Positions 34,728 through 44,865 of a stretch of 64,000 nucleotides of DNA are shown one piece after another. The DNA is from Actinopolyspora saharensis (GTDB lineage Bacteria > Actinomycetota > Actinomycetes > Mycobacteriales > Pseudonocardiaceae), in the NCBI RefSeq assembly GCF_900100925.1, contig NZ_FNKO01000002.1, positions 1,426,001 to 1,490,000 of the forward strand. The letters run 5' to 3'. A program made the position numbers and the translations under genes. Position 1 is the stretch's first letter. The number at the start of each line of letters is the position of its first letter. The notes under the pieces were generated by a model. It did no database searches. It saw only the letters and a list, made by a program, of their open reading frames with translations, and was not told where the DNA came from.

Positions 34728-35225
34728 GTGTCCGAGCTGGTGATTCAGCTGACCAGAGTAGGGTTTCTCGCCCTGCTCTGGTTGTTCGTACTGGCAGCGT
34801 TGCGCGTGGTTCGTTCCGACCTGCGGTCGGCCTCCGGATTGAAGATGCCCGTACCGGGCTCGAGCAGGAGCTCGGGCAAGGGCTCGGACAAGAAGGCGAA
34901 GGCCTCCGGCAAACAGTCCCGCCCCAAGTCGAAATCACCACGCCAGCTGGTGGTCACCGAGGGGGCGTTGGCGGGAACCCGCATAACACTGGAAGGTCGC
35001 CCCATAATGATCGGCCGCGCCGACGACTCCACGCTCGTCCTCGACGACGACTACGCCTCGACACGACACGCGAGACTGTCGCAGCGGGGCCAGGACTGGT
35101 ACCTGGAAGACCTTGGCTCCACCAACGGAACGTACCTTGATCGAGCGAAGGTCTCGGGGCCGACCAAGGTTCCGATCGGAGCTCCGATCCGAATCGGCAA
35201 AACGGTGATCGAGCTGCGCTCATGA
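34728..35225 (+). CDS. fhaB: FHA-domain membrane protein FhaB (FipA)
   Basis: A 165-residue protein. One membrane helix near 7-26 (QLTRVGFLALLWLFVLAALR), a basic Lys/Ser-rich linker, then an FHA domain from 72 ([40 protein letters not shown]). In mycobacteria FhaB/FipA links PknA/PknB signalling to FtsZ and FtsQ and is a kinase substrate. GTG start with AGGAG upstream. It overlaps pstP by four bases, which fixes translational coupling. Length matches the family. Confidence 0.95.
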   Translation: MSELVIQLTRVGFLALLWLFVLAALRVVRSDLRSASGLKMPVPGSSRSSGKGSDKKAKASGKQSRPKSKSPRQLVVTEGALAGTRITLEGRPIMIGRADDSTLVLDDDYASTRHARLSQRGQDWYLEDLGSTNGTYLDRAKVSGPTKVPIGAPIRIGKTVIELRS

Positions 35226-36748
35226 CCCTCGTCCTTCACTACGCAGCCCGCAGCGACCGCGGCCTGGTCCGCTCGAACAACCAGGACTCGGTCTACGCCG
35301 GCCCACGACTTCTCGCCCTCGCGGACGGCATGGGCGGCCATGCCGCAGGCGAGGTGGCAAGCAAGGTCGTCATAGCGGCGCTCGCGCCGCTCGACGACGA
35401 CGAGCCGGGTGACGACCTGCTCGGACACCTGCACGACGCGATGCTGTCCGGCAACAACGCCATCTCGGAACTCGTCGCCAGCGACCCGGACCTCGACGGC
35501 ATGGGCACGACGCTGACCGCGATGCTGTTCGCGGGCAGCAAGCTCGGGCTCATCCACATCGGGGACTCCAGGGCCTACCAGGTCAGAAACGACGAGCTCT
35601 CCCAGATCACCCACGACGACACGTTCGTGCAGTCGCTGATCGACGAGGGGCGGATCACCGAGGAGGAGGCGGCCAACCACCCGCAGCGCTCGCTGCTGCT
35701 GCGGGCGCTCACCGGGCACGAGGTCGAACCCAGCCTCGCAGTGCGGGAGGCCCGCGCCGGGGACCGCTACCTGCTGTGCTCCGACGGCCTCTCCAGCGTG
35801 GTCAGCGAGGAGACCATCACCGAGGCCCTGCGGATCAACGATCCGCAGCAGTCGGCCGACCGGTTGATCGAACTGGCCCTCAAGGGCGGCGGCCCGGACA
35901 ACGTCACCGTGATCGTCGCCGATGTGGTCGACGTCGACTTCGGCGACGACGCGCCGATCGTCGCGGGAGCGGCCGGTTTCGCCGAGCAGGAGACCCAGCC
36001 GCAGCCGGACTCGGCAGCGGCGCGCGCCTCCGCCGCCACCCGCCCGCAACCGAGTGAGCAGCGGCAGACCAACGTCGCCGAGGTCGCCGAGTCACCACCG
36101 GACCCTCCGCGGCGCAGACGTTGGTTACGCGGACTGCTGGTCAGCTGCGGCGTGCTCGCGCTGCTGGCCGGCATGGTCTTCGCCGGAAGGTGGTGGGTGT
36201 TCAACCAGTTCTACGTCAGCGCCGACGACTCCGAGAACGTGGCGATCTTTCAGGGAGTGCAGGGCAGCGTGCTCGGGATCAGCCTGCACCGCAGGCTCGA
36301 GGGCTCCTGCCCGCCCGGCGCCGCCGAGGAGTGCGACTCCATCGGGGTGAAGGATCTCAAGGAGGCCCAGCGCACCAACGTCGTCGACGGGATCACCCAG
36401 CTCGAAAGCCTGGAGGACGCCCGCGAGACCGTCCACCGGCTGCGGCTCACCGCCCTGCTCCCGCCCTGCGAACAGAGCGACGGCCAGCAGAACGACGGCG
36501 GCTCGAACGACGGGGGCGGCAGCGAGCGCGCCGGTGGCGACAACGGCTCCGGCGGTGACGGGAGCAACGGCGGCGCCCCCACCTCGTCGGAGACCCCAAC
36601 GACCTCCGAACAGCAGTCCGGAGACCCCAACAACCCCCAGCAGGGATCGAACGAGCCCTCGGAGGCGTCGAACAACTCGCAAACCGACGGCACACCGCTG
36701 CAGTCCGAGGAGCAGAAGCCGGGCGTCAACTGCCGGACGGTGAGTTGA
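35222..36748 (+). CDS. pstP: PP2C-family Ser/Thr phosphatase PstP
   Basis: A 508-residue membrane phosphatase. The PPM domain occupies residues 1-240, with metal ligands in RSNNQDSVYAG and LALADGMGGHAAGE, then GTTLTAMLF, HIGDSRAYQ, LCSDGLSS and GGGPDNVTVIV. One membrane helix follows an acidic/Pro linker (LRGLLVSCGVLALLAGMVFA), then an extracytoplasmic region ending in a long Asn/Gly/Ser/Gln tail. It dephosphorylates PknA, PknB and their substrates, including PbpA and FhaA. Overlaps fhaB (ATGA) and rodA (TGATG). The extracellular tail is longer than in mycobacteria. Confidence 0.95.
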   Translation: MTLVLHYAARSDRGLVRSNNQDSVYAGPRLLALADGMGGHAAGEVASKVVIAALAPLDDDEPGDDLLGHLHDAMLSGNNAISELVASDPDLDGMGTTLTAMLFAGSKLGLIHIGDSRAYQVRNDELSQITHDDTFVQSLIDEGRITEEEAANHPQRSLLLRALTGHEVEPSLAVREARAGDRYLLCSDGLSSVVSEETITEALRINDPQQSADRLIELALKGGGPDNVTVIVADVVDVDFGDDAPIVAGAAGFAEQETQPQPDSAAARASAATRPQPSEQRQTNVAEVAESPPDPPRRRRWLRGLLVSCGVLALLAGMVFAGRWWVFNQFYVSADDSENVAIFQGVQGSVLGISLHRRLEGSCPPGAAEECDSIGVKDLKEAQRTNVVDGITQLESLEDARETVHRLRLTALLPPCEQSDGQQNDGGSNDGGGSERAGGDNGSGGDGSNGGAPTSSETPTTSEQQSGDPNNPQQGSNEPSEASNNSQTDGTPLQSEEQKPGVNCRTVS

Positions 36749-38202
36749 TGGCTCCCACCGACACCGACCCCGGAACCCCGAGCGCCTCGGGTTCGGGCGC
36801 CCAGGAGGCGACGAACCCGCCCAGAACACCGAACCGGCGCGGCATCGAGCTCGTCATGCTCGGCTTCTCCGCCGTGATAGTGACCTCGGCGCTGGCCCTG
36901 ATCAGCATCAACCAGGAGTCCCAGCCCGGCACGCAGGTCCTCTACTACGGCCTCGCCTTCCTCGCCCTGTTCGGCCTGGCCCACCTGGCCGTTCGACGTT
37001 GGGCCCCCTACGGCGACCCGCTGCTGCTCCCGCTGGTGGCCTTCCTCAACGGGTTCGGGCTGGTGCTGATCCACCGCGTCGACATCGGCAACGCCACCGA
37101 ACCCGAGGGGCCCGCCGCCTCCGCGCCCTCGCAGGTGGCCTACACGGCCATCGGACTGGTGCTGTTCGTCCTTGTGCTCAAGGTCGTCTCGGACCACCGC
37201 ACCCTGGCCAAGTACGCCTACACCTGCGGGCTGGTCGGGCTGGTCGCGCTGGCCCTGCCCGCTGTGCTGCCCAGTTTCATCGCGCCCCCCATCAACGGCG
37301 CGAAGCTGTGGATCCGCATCGGCTCGCTGTCCTTCCAGCCGGCCGAGTTCGCCAAGATACTGCTGCTGGTCTTCTTCGCCGCGTTCCTCGTCTCCAAGCG
37401 GGAGCTGTTCACCACGGCGGGCCGGCGGTTCCTCGGCATCGACTTCCCCAGAGCGCGGGACCTCGCCCCGGTGCTGGTCGCCTGGGCCGCCTCGATCGGG
37501 ATCGTGGTCCTGGAACGCGACCTGGGCACCTCGCTGCTGTTCTTCGGCATCGTGCTGGTGATGATCTACATCGCCACCGAGCGCGCGGTGTGGATAGCGA
37601 TCGGTCTTTCGCTGTTCGCCCTGGGCTGCGTGGTGGCCTACCCGCTGTTCGGGCACCTGCAGGAGCGCGTGGACGCATGGTTGAACCCGCTGACCAGCGG
37701 TGACAGCGGTTACCAGCTGCGCAAGGCGCTGTACGGCATGGCCGAAGGCGGGATCGGCGGCTCCGGGCTCGGTGGTGGGAGACCGGCCATCGTCCCGTAC
37801 GCCAAGAGCGACTTCATCCTCTCCACAGCCGCCGAGGAGCTCGGGCTGCTGGGTCTGGCGGTCTTCCTGCTGGTGTACCTGCTGCTGACCGCGCGCGGCC
37901 TGCGGGTGGCGCTGGCGGCGCGGGACTCGTTCGGCAAGCTGCTGGCCGGGGGGCTGTCCTTCACGATCTCCTTCCAGGTCTTCGTGGTGGCCGGTGGCGT
38001 CACCGGGCTGATCCCGCTGACCGGGTTGACCACGCCGTTCCTCGCCGCGGGCGGTTCCTCGCTCGTCGGCAACTACGTGCTGGTGGCCCTGCTGCTGCGG
38101 ATCTCCGATTCGTCGCGGCGACCCCAGCAGCCGAGCAAACCGCAACCGAAGCAACCCCCGATCGCCGAGGCACATACCGAGTTGGTGGAGCGTCCACGAT
38201 GA
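36748..38202 (+). CDS. rodA: SEDS-family peptidoglycan glycosyltransferase RodA
   Basis: A 484-residue multi-pass SEDS protein (FtsW/RodA/SpoVE). Marks: NGAKLWIRIGSLSFQPAEFA near the conserved extracellular loop, ERDLGTSLLFFG with the catalytic-type Asp, SGDSGYQLRKALYGMAEGGI, GGRPAIVPYAKSDFILSTAAEELG and GLTTPFLAAGGSSLVGNYVL. It polymerises lipid II for cell-wall growth together with its class B PBP. ATG 36748 overlaps the pstP stop by one base, and its stop overlaps pbpA by four bases, as expected for a SEDS/PBP pair. Confidence 0.95.
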   Translation: MAPTDTDPGTPSASGSGAQEATNPPRTPNRRGIELVMLGFSAVIVTSALALISINQESQPGTQVLYYGLAFLALFGLAHLAVRRWAPYGDPLLLPLVAFLNGFGLVLIHRVDIGNATEPEGPAASAPSQVAYTAIGLVLFVLVLKVVSDHRTLAKYAYTCGLVGLVALALPAVLPSFIAPPINGAKLWIRIGSLSFQPAEFAKILLLVFFAAFLVSKRELFTTAGRRFLGIDFPRARDLAPVLVAWAASIGIVVLERDLGTSLLFFGIVLVMIYIATERAVWIAIGLSLFALGCVVAYPLFGHLQERVDAWLNPLTSGDSGYQLRKALYGMAEGGIGGSGLGGGRPAIVPYAKSDFILSTAAEELGLLGLAVFLLVYLLLTARGLRVALAARDSFGKLLAGGLSFTISFQVFVVAGGVTGLIPLTGLTTPFLAAGGSSLVGNYVLVALLLRISDSSRRPQQPSKPQPKQPPIAEAHTELVERPR

Positions 38203-39662
38203 ACAAGCCACTGCGTCGGGTGGCGATGGCCATGATGGCGATGATCGTGCTGCTGCTGGCCAACGCCACCTATGTGCAGGTCATCCGCGCCGACGAACTC
38301 CGTTCGCAGTCCGACAACCAGCGCAGGCTGTACCAGGAGTACTCCACACCGCGCGGACAGCTGATCGCGGACGGCAAGCTGCTGGCCAGCTCCGAACCCA
38401 CCGGTGAGGAACGGTTCCAGTACGAGCGCAAGTACGCCAACGGCCCGGCCTTCGCCCCGGCCACCGGCTTCTACTCCTTCATCTACGGATCCAAGGGGGT
38501 CGAGCGGGCCGAGAACGAGGTGCTCAACGGCAACGCCGACTCGCTGGCGTTCAACAGGCTGCAGGGCATGCTCACCGGCCAGGAGAAGAAGGGCGGCAAC
38601 GTCGAGCTGACCCTGAACCCCGAGATGCAGCGCACCGCCTACCAGCAGCTCGCGGGCGACGGGGTGCGCGGTTCGGTGGTGGCCCTGAACCCGCAGGACG
38701 GGTCGATACTGGCGATGGCCAACGCGCCGTCCTACGACCCGAACAAGTTCGCGGGCCAGTCGCGCGACAAGCAGGTGGAGGCCTGGAACGAGCTCGAGAA
38801 CGCCCCCGGGGACCCGATGGTCAACCGGGCCACCTCGACGCTGTACCCGCCGGGGTCCACCTTCAAGCTGATCACGGCGGCCGCCGCGCTGGAGTCCGGC
38901 AAGTACGACTACGACACCCAGGTGACGGCCGCGCCCTCGATCGACCTGCCCAAGAGCAACGCGACGCTGCCCAACTACGGCAACAGCACCTGCGGGACGA
39001 TGCCGACCGCCCCGCTGTGGGAGGCCATGGCGCGTTCCTGCAACACCGCCTTCGCCGAGGTGGCCGGTGACGTCGGCGAGGAGAAGCTGCGCGAGACCGC
39101 CCGGAGCTTCGGCTTCGGCGAGGACCTGAACGTCCCGATGAACGTGGCCAACTCCTCGCTCGGCGAGATCAACGGCCCCGCGCCGCTGTACCAGACCGGG
39201 ATCGGCCAGCGCGACGTGCGCATGACCCCGATGCAGAACGCGATGGTGGCCGCGGCGATCGCCAACGACGGCAAGATGATGAAGCCGCACCTGGTGGACA
39301 AGACGCTGGCCCCGGACATGTCCGTGCTCGACCGCACCGAGCCCGAGCAGATGAGCCAGGCCGTTCCCGGCGACGTCGCGCACACCATCAGGGACATGAT
39401 GGTCAAGGCCGAGCAGCACGCCGGCGACGAGGGCAAGATCAGCGGGGTGCAGATCGCGTCCAAGACCGGGACCGCGCAGCACGGCTCGGGCAAGGACCCC
39501 CACGGGTGGTACGTGGCCTTCGCCCCCGCGGAGAACCCGCAGATCGCGGTGGCCGCCGTCGTGGAGGACGGCGGCAACGTCGGGGCGAACGCGACCGGGA
39601 GCAAGATCGCAGCACCGGTGGCGCGCGCCGTGATCCGCGCCGGCCTGCAGGGGGGTGGCTGA
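38199..39662 (+). CDS. pbpA: Class B penicillin-binding protein PbpA
   Basis: A 487-residue peptidoglycan transpeptidase with an N-terminal membrane anchor (8-28). Active-site motifs: S220-T-F-K223 in YPPGSTFKLIT, S280-C-N282, and K422-T-G in ASKTGTAQHG. It lacks a PASTA domain and cross-links peptidoglycan in the periplasmic space. In mycobacteria PbpA is phosphorylated by PknB and acts in septation and elongation. Overlaps rodA by four bases (ATGA). All catalytic residues are intact. Confidence 0.95.
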   Translation: MNKPLRRVAMAMMAMIVLLLANATYVQVIRADELRSQSDNQRRLYQEYSTPRGQLIADGKLLASSEPTGEERFQYERKYANGPAFAPATGFYSFIYGSKGVERAENEVLNGNADSLAFNRLQGMLTGQEKKGGNVELTLNPEMQRTAYQQLAGDGVRGSVVALNPQDGSILAMANAPSYDPNKFAGQSRDKQVEAWNELENAPGDPMVNRATSTLYPPGSTFKLITAAAALESGKYDYDTQVTAAPSIDLPKSNATLPNYGNSTCGTMPTAPLWEAMARSCNTAFAEVAGDVGEEKLRETARSFGFGEDLNVPMNVANSSLGEINGPAPLYQTGIGQRDVRMTPMQNAMVAAAIANDGKMMKPHLVDKTLAPDMSVLDRTEPEQMSQAVPGDVAHTIRDMMVKAEQHAGDEGKISGVQIASKTGTAQHGSGKDPHGWYVAFAPAENPQIAVAAVVEDGGNVGANATGSKIAAPVARAVIRAGLQGGG

Positions 39663-39665
39663 CGG

Positions 39666-41438
39666 GTGCCGAACTCCGGTCAAACGCTCGCCGAGCGCTA
39701 TCGGCTCGCCCAGCGCATCGCGGTCGGCGGCATGGGCGAAGTCTGGCAGGCCGTCGACGTGCGGCTGGACCGGACGGTGGCCGTCAAGATACTCAAGCCG
39801 GAACTGTGCGGCGACGCCGAGTTCCTGCACCGGTTCCGCACCGAGGCCCGCACCACCGCCTCGCTGAACCACCCGGGCATCGCGGCGGTGCACGACTACG
39901 GCGAGACCGCGGCCGTCCCGGACGGCCCGGAGGACACCGCCTACCTGGTCATGGAGCACGTCGAGGGCGAGCCGCTCGCCGCGATCCTGGCCAAGGAGGG
40001 GCGCATCACCGCCGAGCACACCCTGGAGATGCTGGAGCAGGCAGGCAACGCCCTGCACGCCGCGCATCGGCGCGGGCTGGTGCACCGCGATGTGAAGCCG
40101 GGAAACATCCTGGTCACCCCGGACGGGACCGTCAAGTTGACGGACTTCGGCATCGCCAAGGCCGCCGATGCGGCCCCCGTCACCCGCTCGGGGATGGTCA
40201 TGGGAACCGCGCACTACATCTCCCCGGAGCAGGCGCTGGGCAGCGAGGCCACCCCCTCCAGCGACGTCTACTCGCTGGCCGTGGTCGGTTACGAGTGCCT
40301 GCGGGGGCACCGCCCGTTCCTGTCCGACAACGCGGTGACCGTGGCGATGATGCACATCCGCGACATGGCACCACCGCTGCCGCCCGACGTGCCTCCGGGC
40401 ACGCGTGCGCTGATCGAGGCCACCCTGGTCAAGGACCCGCGCATGCGCTACGGCGAGGGCGGGGAGTTCGCCAACGCCGTGGCCAGCGTGCGCGCGGGCA
40501 GACCGCTGCCCGCACCGCTGGCGCTGAGCTCGCAGCCTCCTCCCGCGCCGGGACCAGCCGGCTCGGGGCAGCCCGCGCCTCCCCAGCAGGTCACGCCCCA
40601 GCAGGTCACGCCGCAGCAAGTGCCTCCCCAGCAGCACGGGCAGCCGCAGCAGCCCATGGCGACGCCGCCCCCGCAGCACGGCGGCCACCCCCGGACGGGG
40701 ACGCAGCACCCGACCATCAACCAGCAGCAGGCCGTCGGGCACCAGCAGACCGGCAGGCACGCGTTCCCGAACCCCCCGGGGAGCACACCGCCCCCCGGGG
40801 GTGCACCCTCCGGGCCACCGCACCCCACGGGGGCGCAGCCCTCGGGCACGGTTCCTCCCGGGGTCATCCCGCCGCAGGCGGCACCGGGAAGCCCTCCGGC
40901 GGGGGGAAACCAGTACGTACCGCCCGCGAAGAAACACCGACCGGGGCGCGGAACGACTCTCTGGGTGGTGATTGTCGTAGTGGTGCTGGTGCTCGCCTGC
41001 GGCGCCGCGGCCACGCTGGCCTACAACCACTACCTCTCACTGCCCGCGCACGGAACCGACGACGAGACCACGGGAACAGTGACACTTTCGGAGAGTGTTC
41101 GACAGAACACCACGGGTCGTGTGAGATTGGCCGATTTCGCTTCGACGGGGGAGTTCAACACGAGCTCGTTACGGCATCCTGAGGGGTGGCTCTCGCACGC
41201 TCCCACCTCGGCGATCAGCTCGTGGAGCTCCGCTGCGCGCCGGAAGCAGCCGATCTCGTCGACCACCACGCACACCACGCCGGGCACAGCCGCACGGGGT
41301 GAGATACGGGAAGCCGGTACGTATGGAGTCGGGGGGACCGCGCACCGCACCCAGACCTGGACCATATCGGCCGTCACAGGCTTTTGGGGCAATTTGATGG
41401 GACGCTCGTGGACACAGATCGGGACGACGCAGCGATGA
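39666..41438 (+). CDS. pknA: Ser/Thr protein kinase PknA
   Basis: A 590-residue membrane kinase. Kinase domain 12-280: GGMGEV, catalytic Lys41 (VAVKIL), H140-R-D142, D160-F-G and SPEQ. A Gln/Pro-rich juxtamembrane tract (290-425, with [13 protein letters not shown]) precedes one membrane helix (431-454). The remaining 136 extracytoplasmic residues are Ser/Thr-rich without PASTA repeats and use more A/T at third positions than the rest; typical PknA ends soon after the helix. The end is nevertheless supported by the ATGA overlap with pknB. It phosphorylates division and envelope proteins such as Wag31 and FhaB in mycobacteria. GTG start three bases after pbpA. Confidence 0.93.
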   Translation: MPNSGQTLAERYRLAQRIAVGGMGEVWQAVDVRLDRTVAVKILKPELCGDAEFLHRFRTEARTTASLNHPGIAAVHDYGETAAVPDGPEDTAYLVMEHVEGEPLAAILAKEGRITAEHTLEMLEQAGNALHAAHRRGLVHRDVKPGNILVTPDGTVKLTDFGIAKAADAAPVTRSGMVMGTAHYISPEQALGSEATPSSDVYSLAVVGYECLRGHRPFLSDNAVTVAMMHIRDMAPPLPPDVPPGTRALIEATLVKDPRMRYGEGGEFANAVASVRAGRPLPAPLALSSQPPPAPGPAGSGQPAPPQQVTPQQVTPQQVPPQQHGQPQQPMATPPPQHGGHPRTGTQHPTINQQQAVGHQQTGRHAFPNPPGSTPPPGGAPSGPPHPTGAQPSGTVPPGVIPPQAAPGSPPAGGNQYVPPAKKHRPGRGTTLWVVIVVVVLVLACGAAATLAYNHYLSLPAHGTDDETTGTVTLSESVRQNTTGRVRLADFASTGEFNTSSLRHPEGWLSHAPTSAISSWSSAARRKQPISSTTTHTTPGTAARGEIREAGTYGVGGTAHRTQTWTISAVTGFWGNLMGRSWTQIGTTQR

Positions 41439-43408
41439 GCTCACCGCGACTTCTCTCCAACCGTTACGAGATCGAGGACCCCCTCGGTTACGGCGGCATG
41501 TCCGAGGTGCACCGTGGCCGGGACGTTCGGCTCGGCCGGGATGTCGCCGTGAAGGTGCTGCGCGCGGACCTCGCCAGGGACCCCACCTTTCAGCTGCGTT
41601 TCCGCCGAGAGGCCCAGAACGCCGCCGCGCTGAACCATCCGGCGATCGTGGCCGTGTACGACACGGGCGAGACCGACTCGGAGAACGGTCCGCTGCCGTA
41701 CATCGTCATGGAGTACGTCAGCGGCAGGACGCTGCGTGACGTGGTCAAGAGCGAGGGTCCGCTGGCCCCGCGCCGCGCGATGGAAGTCATGGCGGACGCC
41801 TCCGCCGCGCTCGACTTCAGCCACCGGAACGGCATCGTGCACCGGGACGTGAAACCGGCCAACATCATGATCACCGACTCCGGCGCGGTGAAGGTGATGG
41901 ACTTCGGGATCGCGCGGGCGGTGGCGGACGGCCAGGCCGCGGTGACCCAGACCGCGGCGGTCATCGGCACGGCCCAGTACCTCTCCCCCGAGCAAGCCCG
42001 CGGGGAGACCGTCGACGCGCGCAGCGACGTCTACGCCTCCGGTTGCGTGCTGTTCGAACTGCTCTGCGGGGACCCGCCGTTCACGGGCGACTCGCCGGTG
42101 GCCGTGGCCTACCAGCACGTCAGGGAGCAGCCGAGCAAGCCCTCCGAGTCCAACAGCCAGGTCCCGGACGCGCTGGACGCGGTGGTGCTGAAGGCGCTCA
42201 GCAAGAACCCGGAGAACCGCTACCAGTCGGCGGCGGACATGCGCACGGACCTGGTCCGGGTGCTGTCCGGGCAGCGGCCGAAGGCGCCGCTGCTGACGGC
42301 GGCGCCCGAGGACGAGGACACCGAGCGGATGGGCGAGCCGGAGCCCACGCGGGTCAACCACGAGCAGGCTCCCCCGACGGAGACCGCTGCCGCGCTCCCC
42401 CCTGAGGACGACGGCTACGAGGAGCAGGACCGCAAGCGGCGCAGGCGCTGGACGATCGGGCTGGTCACCTTCGCGTGCGTGGCCGCCTTCGCCGTGGTCG
42501 CCGGACTGGCCGCGACGATGCTCGGCGGTGGCCCCCAGCAGCCCGAGAAGATCCAGCTCGGCTCCTACCAGGGACAGCGCCTCGAAGTGGCGAAGGACGC
42601 GGTCAAGAAAGCCGGTTTCCAGAACGTACGTGTCCAGGACGAGCACTCCTCCTCCAGCGAGGAGGGCACCGTGATCAACCAGCAGCCCGCCAAGGGCAGG
42701 TACGCACCGGACCGGACGATAACCCTGATCCACGGGATCGGTCCCGAACAGGTGAAGGTGCCCGACCTGAGCGGGATGAACGTCTCCGAGGCCCAACGAG
42801 CGCTCCAGGAGGCGGGGTTGAAGCTGGACCCGCAGCGCCAGACGAAGCCGGTCGAGGACCGGAGCAAGGTCGACAAGGTCGTGGACCAGAGCGAAACGGG
42901 CGAGGTCATGAAGGGCACGATGGTCCGGGTCACCATCGGTGAGGCCGTCCAGAAGCAGCCGGTCCCGGACGTCACCAACTTCCAGCTCGCCCAGGCCAAG
43001 CAGACGCTGACCTCCTCCAGCTTCGAGATCTCCACCGAGCGGGTGGACTCGAGCGAGAAGGCGGGCACCGTGGTCAAGCAGAGCCCCTCGGGAGGTTCGA
43101 AGGCCGAACCCGGTTCCACGATCACGCTGTCGGTGTCGAACGGTTCGCAGATGCAGATGCCCGACCTGAGCGGACTGGAAGCCTCCGAGGCCAAGAAGGT
43201 GCTGCGCCAGAAGGGCTTCGAGGGAAACGTCTCCACGGCGGACAAGCCAGTTTCGGACTCCTCCAAGGAGGACACCGTGGTGTCCACCTCCCCCTCGGCG
43301 GGATCCGAGATCGACAAGAACCAGAAGGTCACCCTCTACATCGGCACGGAGCAGGAAACGCCGAGCTCCAGCAGTTCCAGCGAGCCCAGCGACGGCCTGT
43401 TCCCGTGA
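41435..43408 (+). CDS. pknB: Ser/Thr protein kinase PknB with four PASTA domains
   Basis: A 657-residue receptor kinase. Kinase domain 10-275: [11 protein letters not shown], Lys40 in VAVKVL, H136-R-D138, D156-F-G, and the activation loop [17 protein letters not shown] with regulatory Thr residues. Membrane helix about 340-362. Four PASTA repeats follow (about 372-440, 441-508, 510-575, 577-640), which bind muropeptide or lipid II, then a poly-Ser tail. It controls growth and cell-wall synthesis through FhaA/MviN, PbpA and others. ATG 41435 overlaps the pknA stop and gives the conserved [12 protein letters not shown] start. Last gene of the operon. Confidence 0.96.
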   Translation: MSSPRLLSNRYEIEDPLGYGGMSEVHRGRDVRLGRDVAVKVLRADLARDPTFQLRFRREAQNAAALNHPAIVAVYDTGETDSENGPLPYIVMEYVSGRTLRDVVKSEGPLAPRRAMEVMADASAALDFSHRNGIVHRDVKPANIMITDSGAVKVMDFGIARAVADGQAAVTQTAAVIGTAQYLSPEQARGETVDARSDVYASGCVLFELLCGDPPFTGDSPVAVAYQHVREQPSKPSESNSQVPDALDAVVLKALSKNPENRYQSAADMRTDLVRVLSGQRPKAPLLTAAPEDEDTERMGEPEPTRVNHEQAPPTETAAALPPEDDGYEEQDRKRRRRWTIGLVTFACVAAFAVVAGLAATMLGGGPQQPEKIQLGSYQGQRLEVAKDAVKKAGFQNVRVQDEHSSSSEEGTVINQQPAKGRYAPDRTITLIHGIGPEQVKVPDLSGMNVSEAQRALQEAGLKLDPQRQTKPVEDRSKVDKVVDQSETGEVMKGTMVRVTIGEAVQKQPVPDVTNFQLAQAKQTLTSSSFEISTERVDSSEKAGTVVKQSPSGGSKAEPGSTITLSVSNGSQMQMPDLSGLEASEAKKVLRQKGFEGNVSTADKPVSDSSKEDTVVSTSPSAGSEIDKNQKVTLYIGTEQETPSSSSSSEPSDGLFP

Positions 43409-43526
43409 CCTCCCCCGCCCCGCCCCCGGCCGCGAGCGCGGCGGTCCGGTGGGCGGGGCTCGCGGGGCTTCTCGTCCCCGCTCAGCCACGCGAATCGAGC
43501 CGACGGAGCCCTATTAGAGTCGCGGT

Positions 43527-43937
43527 ATGACTTCGGGGGAAGTGACTCATCAGGTTTCGGAGACCGTCGAGCGCTACGTGCGGCTGCTCGACGCCGGTGA
43601 CGTCCCCGGTGTGCTGGGGCTCTTCGCCGAGGAGGGCGTGGTCTCCTCCCCCATGCAGGGCAAGATCCCGGCGCGGGAGTTCTACCCCGAACTCGCGGCG
43701 ACGCTGCAGCGTGCGGAGATAACCGCCCAGGAGATCTTCGTCTCCACCACCGACCCGCACCGCGCCGCCGTACGCTTCCGCTACGACTGGACCGCCGCGG
43801 CCGAGAACCCGCCGAACTTCGACTGCATCGACGTGATCACCCTCGACGCGGACGGGTTGATCGCGGAGCTCAGGTTCGTCTACGACACCCACCCGCTGCG
43901 GGTGGCCTGGCAGGACGCGCTGGACAGGTTGCGCTGA
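43527..43937 (+). CDS. SnoaL-like / NTF2-superfamily protein
   Basis: A 136-residue protein with the cone-shaped NTF2 fold pattern: YVRLLDAGDVPGVLGLFAEEG, VVSSPMQGKIPAREFYPELA, RAAVRFRYDWTA and FDCIDVITLDADGLIAELRF. Members include steroid delta-isomerases and polyketide cyclases as well as many unknowns; Asp or Tyr at catalytic positions cannot be placed with certainty. TAGAGT at 43515-43520 lies six bases before the ATG, so the mRNA is probably leaderless. A lone gene between pknB and the convergent trpG. Confidence 0.82.
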   Translation: MTSGEVTHQVSETVERYVRLLDAGDVPGVLGLFAEEGVVSSPMQGKIPAREFYPELAATLQRAEITAQEIFVSTTDPHRAAVRFRYDWTAAAENPPNFDCIDVITLDADGLIAELRFVYDTHPLRVAWQDALDRLR

Positions 43938-44004
43938 GCGCACTCGCGGCGAAGTTCACCGCAGTCCAACCGACCGGGCGGCAGAAAAGCGCCTGCACCG
44001 GCTC

Positions 44005-44646
44005 TCAGCGCAGCGCGTTCGCGGCCACCTCGCGCATGTCGCGCTCCAGCCGCTCCACCGTGGCCTCCTCCGCGGGGTGCCCGGCGGTTTCCATCCAGTT
44101 GGCCAGCATCCGGTGCCCGCCCTCGGTCAGCACCGACTCGGGGTGGAACTGGACGCCCTCCAGCGGGAGCTCGCGGTGCCGCATGCCCATGACCACACCG
44201 CCTGCCGTGCGGGCGGTGACTTCGAACTCCTCCGGAACGCTGTCCGGGCGGACGGTCAGCGAGTGGTAGCGGGTCGCGACCACCGGCCGCGGCAGCCCGG
44301 CGAAAACGCCGACGCCCTCGTGCTCGATCTCGCTGGTCTTGCCGTGCAGCAGCTCCGGGGCCCGCTCGACGGTCCCACCTCGCGCCGCGCCGACGGCCTG
44401 GTGCCCCAGGCACACACCCAGCAGGGCCTTGCCCGCGGCGGCGCACTCCGAGACCAGCTCCATCGACCGCCCGGCGCGCTGCGGCGTGCCCGGACCCGGG
44501 CTGAGCAGCACACCGTCCGCCCGCTCGACGTCGGCGTCGGTGACCGCGTCGTTGCGGCGGACCACGCACTCCGCCCCGAGCTGCGCCAGGTACTGCACCA
44601 GGTTGTAGACGAAGCTGTCGTAGTTGTCGACCACCAGAACCCGCAC
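44005..44646 (-). CDS. trpG: Glutamine amidotransferase, anthranilate/aminodeoxychorismate synthase component II
   Basis: A 213-residue class I glutamine amidotransferase. Start MRVLVVDNYDSFVYNLVQYL, oxyanion region LSPGPGTPQRAG, nucleophile Cys in LGVCLGHQAVG, and His-Glu in GVQFHPESVLTEGGHRMLAN complete the triad. It supplies ammonia to the chorismate-binding subunit for tryptophan or folate synthesis, and often serves both. The gene occupies the same place as M. tuberculosis Rv0013 (trpG) near pknB. No partner subunit lies in the window, so pabA is an equally valid name. Divergent from the K+ transporter genes. Confidence 0.92.
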   Translation of the reverse strand: MRVLVVDNYDSFVYNLVQYLAQLGAECVVRRNDAVTDADVERADGVLLSPGPGTPQRAGRSMELVSECAAAGKALLGVCLGHQAVGAARGGTVERAPELLHGKTSEIEHEGVGVFAGLPRPVVATRYHSLTVRPDSVPEEFEVTARTAGGVVMGMRHRELPLEGVQFHPESVLTEGGHRMLANWMETAGHPAEEATVERLERDMREVAANALR

Positions 44647-44817
44647 GACCCCAGCCTACGGGTAGCGCACCGCGCGAAGCGACCCCGCAAGGCTCCCGCA
44701 GCGGCCCCGCCTGCGACCCCGCCAACGCGGCCGAAACATCCGAATCACCCGTTGTGCTGCGACAACACCCCGGGCCACCCGGCCGAGAGGCCCGAAGTGC
44801 GATAGCCTACGCATTTC

Positions 44818-44865
44818 GTGGACACAAGTCGGTCGCCAGCTTCGAACGCGGTGGCAGCGCCGTGA
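44818..44865 (+). CDS. Possible 15-codon upstream ORF coupled to trkH
   Basis: GTG at 44818 opens a 15-residue frame (VDTSRSPASNAVAAP) whose TGA overlaps the GTG start of the TrkH gene in the string GTGA. A -10-like TAGCCT at 44803-44808 would put the transcript start near 44815-44818, so this peptide could be translated leaderless and then hand ribosomes to trkH, whose own ribosome site is weak (GGTGG). No strong amino-acid bias suggests attenuation. This is a reading of signals only. Confidence 0.3.
   Translation: MDTSRSPASNAVAAP

Noticed and set aside
38073..41030. 985-codon open frame on the minus strand opposite pbpA and pknA
   Set aside because: Low-complexity Gly/Arg/His translation; the plus strand encodes unmistakable PbpA and PknA.
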